A stretch of 64,000 nucleotides of DNA, taken from contig JAWUZG010000159.1 of assembly GCA_036785705.1 (NCBI GenBank), positions 5,642,001-5,706,000 of the forward strand, written 5' to 3'. The translations under genes and the position numbers were made by a program. This DNA comes from Acanthornis magna (Eukaryota > Chordata > Aves > Passeriformes > Acanthizidae). Below, piece after piece: positions 36,501-46,230 of the stretch. How positions within the stretch are numbered: the first letter of the stretch is position 1; every line of letters starts with the position of its first letter. Below the pieces are notes generated by a model, which did not search any database, was not told the origin of the DNA, and was given only the letters and a program-made list of their open reading frames with translations.

Positions 36501-38258
36501 TTTCCCTAAAACATTTGCCTTTCCATTCCAGATGCATGACTAGAGGACACAAGTTAAAGCATATTCTATTCAATCCTGTAACCATCATATTTTTCACCAG
36601 CTGAACTTTTAGACCAACTGGCTGGTTTGTGACTAATGATTAATGTTTTACTATAAATGAGGTAATATTGGCTTTGGCCGTGATTTTGGCAAAGTTGTTT
36701 TTAAATGCTATAAATTTAAAAATTGTTCAAGAGTACAAATACTTCCTGTTGTACCATTGCACATTAACCTTTTGATCTCTTGCCCTGAACAAACTGTTAA
36801 GGATTTTAATTACATGAAGGCTCAGTCTCAACAGACACACCATGGAAAGAATAAAATCTGTATCTTTCACCTAAAAAGACAAAGTAGCCTTGCAGCAGAT
36901 CCCTTACAGCAAAACTCCAGGCTGGCTTGAGTGTTATGACAGATGCTTTTTATTTTCATAAGCAATCTGACTCCAGCATTTCAGCTGTCCTTAAAATTAC
37001 AAGTGTACTCTACACCATCCTAAGTCTATCAGCTTCCAAGCTCTCCCCACTTTGCTAAAACTCAGTTGAAATTTTTTAGAGCAATTTAAAGCTCTAGCAT
37101 AACAAAAATTCCTGTTGAAGACAATAAAATTCTGTATGGGCAGATGGATGAAAGAATAGATAGATAGACATGAATTCTAAACCACATCATTGCTTTGTTA
37201 CTCATAAATATTTTGCTTATTTATTTGATTCTGTCCACTGTAGCTATTTTAATATTTCAGATGTGTTTCAAAGTTTGTTGCAGAATTTGCAAGTCCAGGT
37301 TTCTATTCCCATCCCAATTTCCCCATTTGTTAGCTGACAGAAATTGGAAATGTAATATGTAAAATGCAAAATAGGAGGAAGAGGACGCGAAGTCTACGTG
37401 TACCCCCTGCTGATATTCAGTCTCTTTTTACAGAGATTATCTGAATTTTAATAAGCAAACATATGACCCTGGCCAAGTATGCCTACTTAAAATTCACTGT
37501 GGTTTAGTTAACAGTGACATCTGAGCACAGAAGGGGAAGGTGCTGCATGGCTCACAGGGTTTGCCTGATCATTTTTAACAGGTTGCAGCATGAGTGGATA
37601 CTTGTTTCTATATAGAACCAGAACTGATCTTCAACATAAACCGCATAAAAGATTCATATTATAGCACCTTTAGCAAGCTAACAAGATACATGAAAGAAAC
37701 AGTTACAAATAAAAATCTGCAGTGTAATAAACCAACACACCCCAAAACTTAGAACTATGTATTGCTGAAGTCTTGAGCCAGAGACCAAGAACCCTTCAAA
37801 TAATAAAGTTAATAATATCCTTTTCTTTTTAAAATACCTTCATGATGTTCCCAGACTGTTCTAGCCACTGAGGCTGATATCCTGTGTGCAGAAAGACTCT
37901 TTAAAAATTGATGAGGGTGTTTTGTTGGTGTAATTCAGTATGCTCGTTTTGTCACAGTTTTCTGTATTTCTGTCTGTACCTGCAGACTTTTTGGGGAGGT
38001 CTGAGGGAGTGAAGATGCCATTTGCAATCTGAGAGCCTGTTTGTTTTTGTATTGAATTGTGTTTCTGCTTTAGCATGAGCCTGTTAGGTGCAATGGTATT
38101 CTACCCACCTAAGCATTACCACAGAAAGAGAATACAGGTGCTATTTTTCACATCTTTTACCTGGGGACATGGCTCTCCTGACCAGACAGATTTGTTTCCC
38201 TGGAGCTGGCCTTGTTCCCAGCTGGCACTTCAGTGGAACACAGGCTGTGCTCCTCCAT
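27400..38258 (-). CDS. SPO11: SPO11 meiotic DNA double-strand-break transesterase (exons 2-13 firm, exon 1 tentative)
   Basis: Twelve exons on the minus strand join in frame into 352 residues. This equals the human protein from the same exon-2 point to its end. Exons 2-13: 36225-36338, 33751-33839, 33041-33107, 32738-32846, 32015-32101, 30702-30738, 30366-30475, 29381-29480, 28830-28867, 28098-28174, 27791-27902, 27400-27519. Key features: the catalytic tyrosine pair in RDIYYSD (codons 32839-32834), the Toprim glutamate in LIVEKDATF (30440-30438), the metal-binding DADPYG (29396-29388), and the C-terminus SRVYLPNKLQFGGWL. Family knowledge: SPO11, related to topoisomerase VI subunit A, acts with TOPOVIBL in meiocyte nuclei to start recombination by covalent attack through tyrosine. 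Mammalian DADPHG reads DADPYG here; both aspartates remain. The first exon is a candidate only (38161-38258). There is no CpG island at the 5' end, as is common for germline genes. Confidence 0.96.
27791..27902 (-). CDS. SPO11: SPO11 exon 12
   Basis: 112 nt: completes Arg, then LNICKDALIPFTKQDQKKLA through CQPLWKKE. Acceptor TTTTCTTTGCAG, donor GTATGT. The frame stays open into the intron for 29 more codons (stop near 27704), so intron retention would give an altered C-terminus. Confidence 0.95.
28098..28174 (-). CDS. SPO11: SPO11 exon 11
   Basis: 77 nt: SMSFEAHHLTVPSIKWLGLL then PSDLK, plus two bases of Arg. Acceptor CTTATTTCAG, donor GTGAGT. Confidence 0.95.
28830..28867 (-). CDS. SPO11: SPO11 exon 10 (38-nt micro-exon)
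   Basis: 38 nt: completes Gly, then VEIMCVYKYGSV, matching human IEIMCIYKYGSM. Acceptor CAACCCAG, donor GTGAGT. Confidence 0.94.
29381..29480 (-). CDS. SPO11: SPO11 exon 9 (Toprim DxD)
   Basis: 100 nt: GRGIPDLNTRLLVRKLWDSF through FTLMDADPY, plus the first base of Gly. Contains the DADPYG metal site. Acceptor TTTCTTTAG, donor GTAAAT. Confidence 0.96.
30366..30475 (-). CDS. SPO11: SPO11 exon 8 (Toprim glutamate)
   Basis: 110 nt: completes Asn, then LTSHAKFMLIVEKDATFQRL through SPCIMIT. The glutamate of VEKDA is the first Toprim acidic residue. The acceptor is ACATGAAAG with a poor pyrimidine tract, chosen because only this AG keeps the reading frame and protein alignment. Donor GTATGC. Confidence 0.92.
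30702..30738 (-). CDS. SPO11: SPO11 exon 7 (37-nt micro-exon)
   Basis: 37 nt: AVTVPSNVQGIK plus one base, matching human AVAVPSNIQGIR. Acceptor TTGTTGTTTTAG, donor GTATCC (non-ideal). Easily missed by gene finders because of its length. Confidence 0.93.
32015..32101 (-). CDS. SPO11: SPO11 exon 6
   Basis: 87 nt: LSTTQGFVAGNLSYTEEDGT then KVNCTCSAT. Acceptor TTTTTCCAG, donor GTATGT. Phase 0 at both ends. Confidence 0.95.
32738..32846 (-). CDS. SPO11: SPO11 exon 5 (catalytic tyrosine)
   Basis: 109 nt: completes Arg, then DIYYSDTLLFGSQSVVDQII through RRSLHV. Contains the YY pair; the second tyrosine is the nucleophile in mammals. Acceptor TCTTGATAG, donor GTAAGT. Confidence 0.96.
33041..33107 (-). 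CDS. SPO11: SPO11 exon 4
   Basis: 67 nt: LMLKILSMIYKMVQSNTYATK plus split codons at both ends. Acceptor TTTTTTTTCAG, donor GTAATT. This is the winged-helix region just before the catalytic tyrosine. Confidence 0.95.
33609..33716. repeat. T-rich then A-rich low-complexity block in SPO11 intron 3
   Basis: A run of T/G-rich sequence ending in 14 or more T is followed after about 25 bp by a run of about 16 A, so the two arms could pair as a hairpin. It lies 35-140 bp downstream (plus coordinate smaller) of exon 3, within intron 3 of SPO11. Confidence 0.7.
33751..33839 (-). CDS. SPO11: SPO11 exon 3
   Basis: 89 nt: FKDSVGLQMIPRCTTRQIRS then DCPQSAKRF. Acceptor ATGTGTCAG, donor GTAAGT from 33750. 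Matches the human FEDSVGLQMVSHCTTRKIKS segment. Confidence 0.95.
36225..36338 (-). CDS. SPO11: SPO11 exon 2
   Basis: 114 nt: SEVLEAIENVIQGVLQSLAQ through NRTDWRNI. Acceptor TTGTTGCAG, donor GTAAGT. It enters and leaves in the same phase and is a multiple of three, so skipping it keeps the frame. Mouse SPO11-alpha lacks the corresponding 38-residue segment. Confidence 0.95.
38161..38258 (-). CDS. SPO11: Candidate SPO11 coding exon 1
   Basis: 98 nt open from an ATG at 38258-38256 to a donor CCCCAG|GTAAAAG. It ends with two bases (AG) that complete a serine with the first base of exon 2, exactly the phase needed (human exon 1 also ends in AG at this point). It encodes 32 residues starting MEEHSLCSTEV and ending GQESHVP. 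The human exon 1 hallmark (FFDVLDRHR) is absent, so support rests only on phase, donor quality and position. It could be spurious, with the real exon 1 missed or too diverged. Confidence 0.3.
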
Positions 38259-38429
38259 GAAGGCCGGTGCAGGTCAGTCCAGCTTCTCTGGATAGGGAAG
38301 AAGCCCTGTTAAAAAGAGACAGAAGAGTGTATCACCGAAATTGGATTTGGCTCTTCTGTGTGCTGGATGGAAAACTCATGATCCGAGCTCAAACCACAGG
38401 GTCAGAGAGAAAAGGCAGAAATTTTCTCC

Positions 38430-38970
38430 AGAAACCAAAGTCAAGGTTTTCCCGCCCTTCCTGAGTGCCCAACTGAGGGCTTCTCCCACCCTTCCTGACT
38501 GACCAAGGGCTTTTCCTGACCAACCAAAGGTTTCTCGCACTCTTCCTAATTGCCTGAGGACTTTTCCTACCATTCCAGGATGATCAAGGGCTTTTTCCAG
38601 CCTTTCTGACCAGCTGAGGGCTTTTTCTGTCCTTCCTGACCAGCTGAGGGCTTTCCCACCCTGCCTGACCAGCTGAGGTTTTTCCCGCCCTACCTGCCCA
38701 GCTGAGGGTTTTCCCACCCTACCTGGACAGCTGAGGGCTTTTCCTATCCTGACTGACCAACTGAGAGCTTTCCCCACTCTTTTTAATTGACCTTTTCCCA
38801 CCCTTCCTGCCCAGCCAAGGGCTCTTCCCACCTGTCCTGCCTGACCCAGGGCGGCTCCTGCTGCTTTGGGTGCGCTGAGGGCTTTTCCCGCCTTTTTTCT
38901 GACTGACCAATGGCCTTGCCTGCCTTCGCTGACAGACAGGTGATGGCCCCGCCCACCCTGTCAGGCCACG
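38430..38970. repeat. Minisatellite upstream of SPO11, unit about 29-31 bp, about 17 copies
   Basis: Degenerate tandem units with the plus-strand pattern CTGAGGGCTTTTCCCACCC followed by TTCCTGACCAG. The best-preserved copies are five in a row at 38609-38760 (29-30 bp each); outer copies are diverged or partial. Most central units carry a CAGCTG E-box at the junction. Because the unit is close to 30 bp, the minus strand has open frames with a repeated decapeptide (GKALSWSGRV-like); I regard these as by-products. Confidence 0.9.
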
Positions 38971-39031
38971 CCCACGGCCTGCTCTGGACGCTGCCCCTCA
39001 GGCCCATCCACGGAGCTCATGTCCGACCGCT

Positions 39032-39058
39032 AATTCCACAAATTCCACAAATTCCACA
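39032..39058 (+). repeat. Short tandem repeat, AATTCCACA x3
   Basis: Three perfect 9-bp copies just beyond the minisatellite, about 0.8 kb upstream of the candidate SPO11 exon 1. A slightly CpG-richer stretch at 38.93-39.13 kb around it could include the SPO11 promoter, but no core element is recognisable. Confidence 0.8.
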
Positions 39059-39099
39059 GCGCCCAGGTTTCTGGAACAAATCCAGCCAGGCTGGCTAGA

Positions 39100-42000
39100 A
39101 AGCGGCCAAACAGCTCATCGCTACTTTCCTCACGGAGACATTTCCCTCTTCCCTTAATCTCAAATGTTCCCAACTGGCGGAGAGAGATGGAACTCCGGCG
39201 CAACTCCAGCTGTTGAAAAACCCACCTCCTTCCCCAAAGTGCAATTCAAATTCTACTGAAATTAAAGATTTAATGCTATTTTTTTATCATTTGCCTTCAG
39301 CATTCTAAAGGTTTACGACAGTCTTGCGGTATGTTTTCAAATCTTTCTCAAAGTCTAGTGTTCTGAACAAACAACGAACCCCAATTCTAAGAGAGAAGGT
39401 GAAATTTAAGAAAAAAATGGTAAATTTTGTAAGGCTTATGGCTGAACTGAGGTTGTTATTCATGTGGCATCCCTAGCCAGAGGGCAGCGCTGCAGAATGG
39501 GTGACACAGCCGGACATGGATGGCAAATTTGGGTAGAAACCCTGAACAGTATGAGTGTTTTGGTACATTTAATCTTCAGGTGTTCAGCTTTTCTTACAAA
39601 AAATCCCATCTTTCACTTCAGAAAGTTTAAATTCATTGCAATTGCAAAGAGAAAATACAGTGTTCCTGGGAATCCTGGTGCAGGCCAGGGGAGCAGCCCC
39701 TGGTACTCCTCAGCATTCTGTAGTTCTGCAGTGTTTTTGTGTGCAGAGATCAAGGCTCCTGCACCATCAGCTCCTTGGCAAAAAACCCCCAAATTTTACA
39801 AAGTTGAACTGCTCTCACCTTTGCAGTTATGATATGCCAAGGTGTATTTTCAACTCCTAAGTAAGTCATCATAATTGACTCCTCATAGAAGTCACTCTGA
39901 GAGTGTTAGAAGTTACTTAGGACATAAATATCTTAAGGCTTGTCCTTTCCAGAGAAAAATTTTCAAAGCCTGCTGTTGATAACATCGTCTTTTATGCAGA
40001 GAAGTCTGCAATACTGAAAGCTGTGCTTGATCCTGCTCACAGCCAACAGCATTTCAAACACTGTGATGTTTAGACTTGTTAGCAAGTTAGATGATGCAGT
40101 TTTTTAAATGTTGCTCCATTATCTACTGCCACTGAACCTTTCTTCTTTGGTACTCGTATGAGAGAGCCATCCAAATCCAGCCTGGGTCGGTAATTAAAAA
40201 ATTAATGCACTTATTTATTCAAGGAAAACCTCAGGCTATGGTGATATGAGCACAAGGTGCTTCAATTAACAGAGGGAAGCCAAAGAAAAGAGAATTAATA
40301 AATTGAAATTTCCAGATCTTTCATCTTAAGTCTTTGGCCTTTAGGTATCTTGAGATCACTCCGGAAATATTTATGTAAAATCTCTGTAGCTCTTTCCAAC
40401 AACTCAACATCAAAATCAACAGATTTTTGTTTGATATGGAGCTGCCAAAATTATACCATGCCCCCAGCAACAGATTGCAAACAAAACTAAGTACATCAGC
40501 TTATGAGAAGCCAGTTTAATGACTTACTTCTTCATAGCATCAAACAGCAATCATAAAATAACACAACTAAAAATGCTCAGTGATTATATCTGAGTCAACA
40601 AAAACAAGTAACAATAACAAAACTTCCATGCTTCAAACTTCATACTGCACACTTATCTGTAAATATAAATATTTCTAACCAGGTACATTTGTATCCAGAA
40701 TATGATAAGTAAGTGATCTACAACCAATAAATGAACTAGCAGGTTGTTTTCCTAGACTCCTATTTCTTTATTTATTTTCCCTTTTTAAAATCTGCTTGTC
40801 AAAAGAACTGCTAAAATTAAATTCCAAATATTGACTGCACGTTTAACAAACCATAAAAATATGTATATATACATTTACAGATAAATGTGCATAAATTTAT
40901 ACTCTAATATGCATTTATATACATTTATAAATATGCATAAGAAGGAAAATTGCTAGGAGAGCATATGAAGAACCATTATGAAATGTTAAGATGAAAAGAA
41001 GGAAGTCAAAGCAGCAGTGGAGGGATGCAGTTCTCTAGTCCTGCCTCTACCAGGCTGTGCAGTAGATGGCACCACAGATGCCAGAGAAAGCTTTACCACT
41101 CAGAAACTGTTCAATTTAACACTCTGATGAAACAGGAGCCAGATCACCTGCCAATTACATGAAAAGTTACTGATCTTTTTCTAATGAGCAAAGCCCAGGG
41201 AAATAGGAGATGAAAAGTCACTCGCTGCTAACAGCTCCCAACTTCAAATGGGATATCTCATTCCAAATAACACGGGTGGTTAAAAAGAACAACTCAAAAC
41301 TAATGTGTGTGTGCAGTCTACCTGGCTCCAGAGTGAGAAACACCTGCAAAATATTTATCCTGTGGTGAGTCAAATCACTGTAAGAGGAAGTGGGGTTTTG
41401 TTACCATCCCTTCTTTCAGTGTTTTATCTTTCAGCCAGAAATAAACTCTACAGACCATTCTTGAAAGGAAAAGTACCTTTCATCAAACCTCTGTCAATTT
41501 TCAGATCCGCCTTTTCTAATGCTTTTAGGGGTAGTAAAGTATTTTTGGTGCCAGGGCAAAATAGCTATTTGAGACAAAGAAACACAAAGCAAATTAAATA
41601 AAATAATAGTTTTTCCTAATTTAGCATAAATTCCATGTGTACTTATTGACAGTAATTAAGCTACAAACAGGCAGCAATGTAGGACTGAACATTTGAACAC
41701 ATAATTTTTACATGCTGAGAAGTTTGAGCTTACCCGGTACTATCTCAGTCAGTATTCCTCCCTCTCTCCTGAGCTGGTCTCACACTAAGGCAGGACACTC
41801 CTCCAGCCTATTAGGAAAAATTCTGATTAATAAAACATGTTGAAGGGGAAATATGTTGAAACAAACAAATGGAAGATATTTGTGCTAAAATATAACTGGA
41901 AAGCAAGAATGTCTTCTATTCCATGCTCATATGATAGCTTGAAAATAGTCTTGGAAACAGCTGCACCATTTCTTCTGACTTTCAAAAAGTAAAATATCTT

Positions 42001-45000
42001 GTTTATTTTCAGTTTTTCTTTTGTTGGCAAAATCCTAGAAAACATGAACAAACAGGTGTGATTTTACTCTTTAAACACAAAAATATCACCTGCTGTAGGT
42101 TAAAACTACTTGAACATAAATCTGCTGCATTTATGGGAATGTTGCACTAGTGGTGTCACGACCTCAGATTAATGCCAACAGGTAAAATTTGGGATGAACT
42201 TTAGACAGTTGTTATTAACTATTTAATAATCCCTGGGGAAAATGAAGTCAGAGGATGAGGTAGGAGTTCTGACACTGAGTACTATGGGACATATAAATAA
42301 TGGGTGGAGCAGTTGATTAACATTCCACTTCATTTTTTGGAAGTCTAGATTAAAATCAACCTTATGTCATCCTTTAAAATTTATTTGGTGATTTTAATTA
42401 AACTGCTAATGTTAATTGGTCCACACCACAAAAATGCCAGGGACACTGTGATATAATTTTGGATAAATGGCAACCTTTGCTTTTGAGGGTCTTAAGGCTG
42501 TGTAAAAAGTCTATCATATAAAAAAATAGAATAGACGTCTTGGTTTTTTTGTTTGGTTGGTTTTTTTCACCAGAGAAAAGAAAAACCAGGATTCAAATAT
42601 AAACATTAATATAGCCCAAAATGTGTTTTACTGAGCTGTTGCACAAGCAGTTCTGGATGCAGTGAGATTTCTGGTCAGCCTTCAGTGAAGACTCTGTGCT
42701 GCCTTTCCAGGGTACATCCTTAGCCCATTCAAACATTTTTCAAAGTCATCCTGCATATTTATAGACCACTCTTTTCTCTGTTCTCAGAGCAAACTCAAAA
42801 GTGTCAGCTGGATGTCAGTGCTGTGACCCATCCCCTGTACTTGGGCATGAAGGAAGGGGTGACATTTTGCCCTCGTTTCCCTTGTCCCACTGCTGCTGGC
42901 CAGGACAGCCACCAAACACCTTGGGTTTGGCTTGATGGATCTTCTTCCAGGCAACTTTCTGCCTGCTGGTTTAGGGATCTGGAAGGTAGTGGAACACAAG
43001 AATCACCCAGATGTGCCACAGCCAAAGGTGTGTACAGCTCACAGCCGCACGAAGGTGTTAATGAAATGTCTGTTTAATAAAACTGCGGAGTCTGTGCACA
43101 TAAATACAAACTCCTGTAATATGAAGTTCTCCCTGACTGATCTCATGTATTGTTCCCAAAGGGACTTCAGTGCAGAATTTGGGCCTTAAAGAATTCAATA
43201 GAACAAATTTATATTATTCTCTGCAGAGAAAAATCTTCTGGCAGAAACCAGAGTTTGGAGCTGTTGACTAAGGATTTTCTACACTGGAAAGTGGACTGGA
43301 ATTGCTATTGCAGGATCAGCTATTCTGCAATGACTTATTTGACCCATGACTTTTCCAGACTAGAATATCCACACAGGGAGCTATTATGGATAGTTTATTC
43401 AGAAATAGCTATTGTGGTCACTTTTCCCAAACAGAGAAATGCACAGTGTCCATGCATAGCTGTAGTAAGCTTGGTTTATTTTTTACAGAAAAATATTTTT
43501 TATCTGATATATAACATATGGCAAAATGGGAAAATAGAAAGGGAATTTTGAATCAGATCATGATGCAATTGATTAAGATCTTTTATTTAATTTACTAATA
43601 TAAGATATATTATTATAATTTACTATGATTACTTACATACTAAAAACATCTCTACATCTGCAAGGCTATGTCCATTACAGGATGTTGCATCAGCTTAACT
43701 AAATCATTAAAAAACCCCTCACATCTAATTAAGTCAGTGCAAAAATATTAACAAAATTACTTGCTGTAGTCTCTGATTGTTGGATCTCACATCTCAGCCC
43801 TCAACCTTCTGATAACACCATATACTTTGTTAGAAAGAAATATACACCAATTCTGTGCCTCTGCAAAGGACAGGCTGTTTTGGTGTTAGCACATTTATTT
43901 TAATAAACAACAAATGAACAAGAAGTAGCCATTTGCTGCCAGCAGTACCTTTGCTAGGTCAAGAATTCCTGTTTGTGCCTTAGGAACAGGTGGATGACGA
44001 GTGGGTCTAGCACTCGTTAGCAGAGCTCCTATCTAAAAACCTGATGTAGTGTTAATTTATTATTTCAGCATTTTTCTGCATGTCCTCTACTCTGTAATGT
44101 TGCAGGGTCTCTCGTGCATTGCCCTGGAGCGCTTCCATGTTTGGATCCATTCATGAGGAATTTTGAGTGCCAGGAATGCAAGATTGGGACCCTAACATGT
44201 CAAGGGGAATAAACAAAAAATGCAGAAATGACATTGCTGAAGATACTGTCAACCATCCACGAGTCCTAAGAGAATAACATCTGGAGCTTTCTTTATAAAT
44301 TAAACTGAAGGTCATCTTTCAGCCCTTTAGTGAAGTTTGATACTTCATCAGAAGGAAAATTAACATGCTCATCAACCAGTCCAGATCCTTAGGTGGTGTG
44401 GAGAGCAGGATGAGATCATATCCTCAGCAAAATTATGGAATGCTAAGAAGCAAATCTGGAGAGCCAATTCCTAATTCCCATTTTAATGTCAGGGTGCCTC
44501 ATGTTAGTCATGAAATCTAAGCAAATAATAGGTGCTGCTGAACAGCTGTTCTTACACTGTATTTACTCTTCTCTCTGAAAGATTCAAGCAGGAAAGAACT
44601 CCTCTTCTAAGTTTTAAATAAATTGATTTTCTAGATATTTCAGCTGTATTGTAATGGCCTATACATCACAAGCTTCATTTTTGGAATGTATTTTGAAAAA
44701 CCAGGGCATAGCCTTCACATTCAGAGACTAGAGAAAGGTGACTGACCAGGTTTTTGTAACTCTCTGCTCCCATATTTTGATTTCAGTGTTGTGCATCTCT
44801 CAGAAACTTGTTTCCCCTTCATATTTCACTTACTCTCCTTGTGCGGTGAGGAAAACAACACAACACAAACCAAAGAGGTTACTGTGTTTGTATCAGAGGC
44901 ATTTAGTCACTGATAATGTAAAATAAACTAGAAAAAAATTATGCAAAAGCCAATATTTACAGAGATTCAAACTCATTTCCAATTCTAGTGGAAAACTTCC

Positions 45001-45880
45001 CATTTCATAAATTCTATAGTGTCTGCTTTTCAAGAAACCTGCTAATTTTCTGCTATTATGGGGTAACAGTGACAGTCTTGATTATTTTTTTTTGTGTTGC
45101 AGATCATTCAATTTTCTATTGGAGAGCTAAGCTGAAAACAAACTTTTACTCTGAAGTGATACACTTCAGTGTTTTATATGACACACTTGAAATAAATTAA
45201 ATTACATACTGTGATGCTAAAGCACTGTAATAAAAGTACTTGTTGCTGAGTGCTTGAGAATTTATGAAACAATGGTTTTCAAGTTTTCATTACTGCAAAA
45301 TCCCCAAATGGACTTGATATTTGAGAGACATTTCTGTGCAGCACAAATGCATTTTTGCAATCATAATTTTCGAAAGAAAAACCTCTAAGTTTTGCCAACT
45401 GACCTCCTAGGTAGAGCCCTACCCATAAATGCAGAGAGGCAGATTGGTGCTAACGATATGTAAAGTTCATCTTTGAACTCCATTCATTCTCACTTCATTA
45501 CTGGCAAGATTAGTAATAGCCAATTTGCATTGATTTATACCAGCTATTTACAGTCCCCGGGGCACAGAAGTTATTCATCCATGGAAAAACCTGTCATACT
45601 CTCCTTTTTTTCTAGTCATGCCTCTATCTCTGTGCTAATAGAGGGATGGAGTTTCTGCCTCTGGTGTGTCCTGCACGGAAGCCAATGTCTCCAAAGCCAA
45701 GTACAACAGAAAAATATGTCTTTGCCAATAGCTGGGAAGGTGATCTAAAGATTACAATGAGAAAAAGCTGAAGTTGTCAAACCCTCTTTTATGCTGATTT
45801 GAACAGGCACAAGCTGCTCCCAGACATCTCTGTGTATCAACTGGGACAGGAAAAGGGCAGTGGTGGAGCAATGCAGGGAC
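39100..45880. other. SPO11-BMP7 intergenic region, SPO11-proximal part
   Basis: AT-rich, non-coding. Open frames are short and domain-free. An AT-rich low-complexity stretch with repeated GCATAAATTTAT-like words lies at 40.85-40.94 kb. No gene, RNA or intact mobile element is recognised. Confidence 0.6.
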
Positions 45881-46230
45881 CTCGCGGTGGAGCTGGACAA
45901 ACCCAGACAGGCGGGGCTGGTTATGCAGTGCCCAGGTTTGGCTCCCCCAACCCAAAAGCAGCGTGGAGAATCAACAGAAGGCTCAGCAGAAGGGAACTGA
46001 GATACTCTGGGCCAAGAGCACAGGACCTGAAGGTGCTGGGCTTACTTGTCCTGGCAAAGCAGAGGCCAGGGACTGGTCTGTGCCTGCACAGCAGCTACAG
46101 AGATGACAGCCAAGTGCTGGGTAGGTAGTGTCATAACACAGAACAAGGAGCAGTGGCCATAAATCACAGTGTGGGAGGTTTAACTGAAAATGAGGAAAAA
46201 ATGTTACTCATTTTTCAGGCATTCTTTGAA
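45880..46230 (+). mobile_element. Degenerate CR1-like LINE fragment
   Basis: The segment has the order of words seen near the 3' end of avian CR1 elements: GGTGCTGGGCTTACTTGTCC, then a gap, then ACAAGGAGCAGTGGC, then GGGAGGTTTAACTGAAAATG followed by AGGAAAAAATG. It is old, with no terminal ATTCTATG-type repeat and no intact reverse transcriptase frame. Judged from remembered family pattern, not a search. Confidence 0.45.

Noticed and set aside
36871..36959. Alternative SPO11 exon 1 (29 codons, phase-compatible with exon 2)
   Set aside because: The donor-like site (TTTTTAG followed by GTGAAA) looks more like an acceptor, the peptide is Cys/Lys-rich with no similarity, and the candidate at 38161-38258 has the better donor.
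38376..38910. Minus-strand ORFs with a repeated decapeptide
   Set aside because: The repeat unit is about 30 bp, so tandem copies stay in frame by arithmetic; copies with 29 or 31 bp show no selection for frame, and no known protein family is recognised.
38961..39020. Short ORF MSSVDGPEGQRPEQAVGVA as SPO11 exon 1
   Set aside because: Contains a GPE match to human MAFAPMGPEA, but no usable donor in the right phase occurs before its stop.
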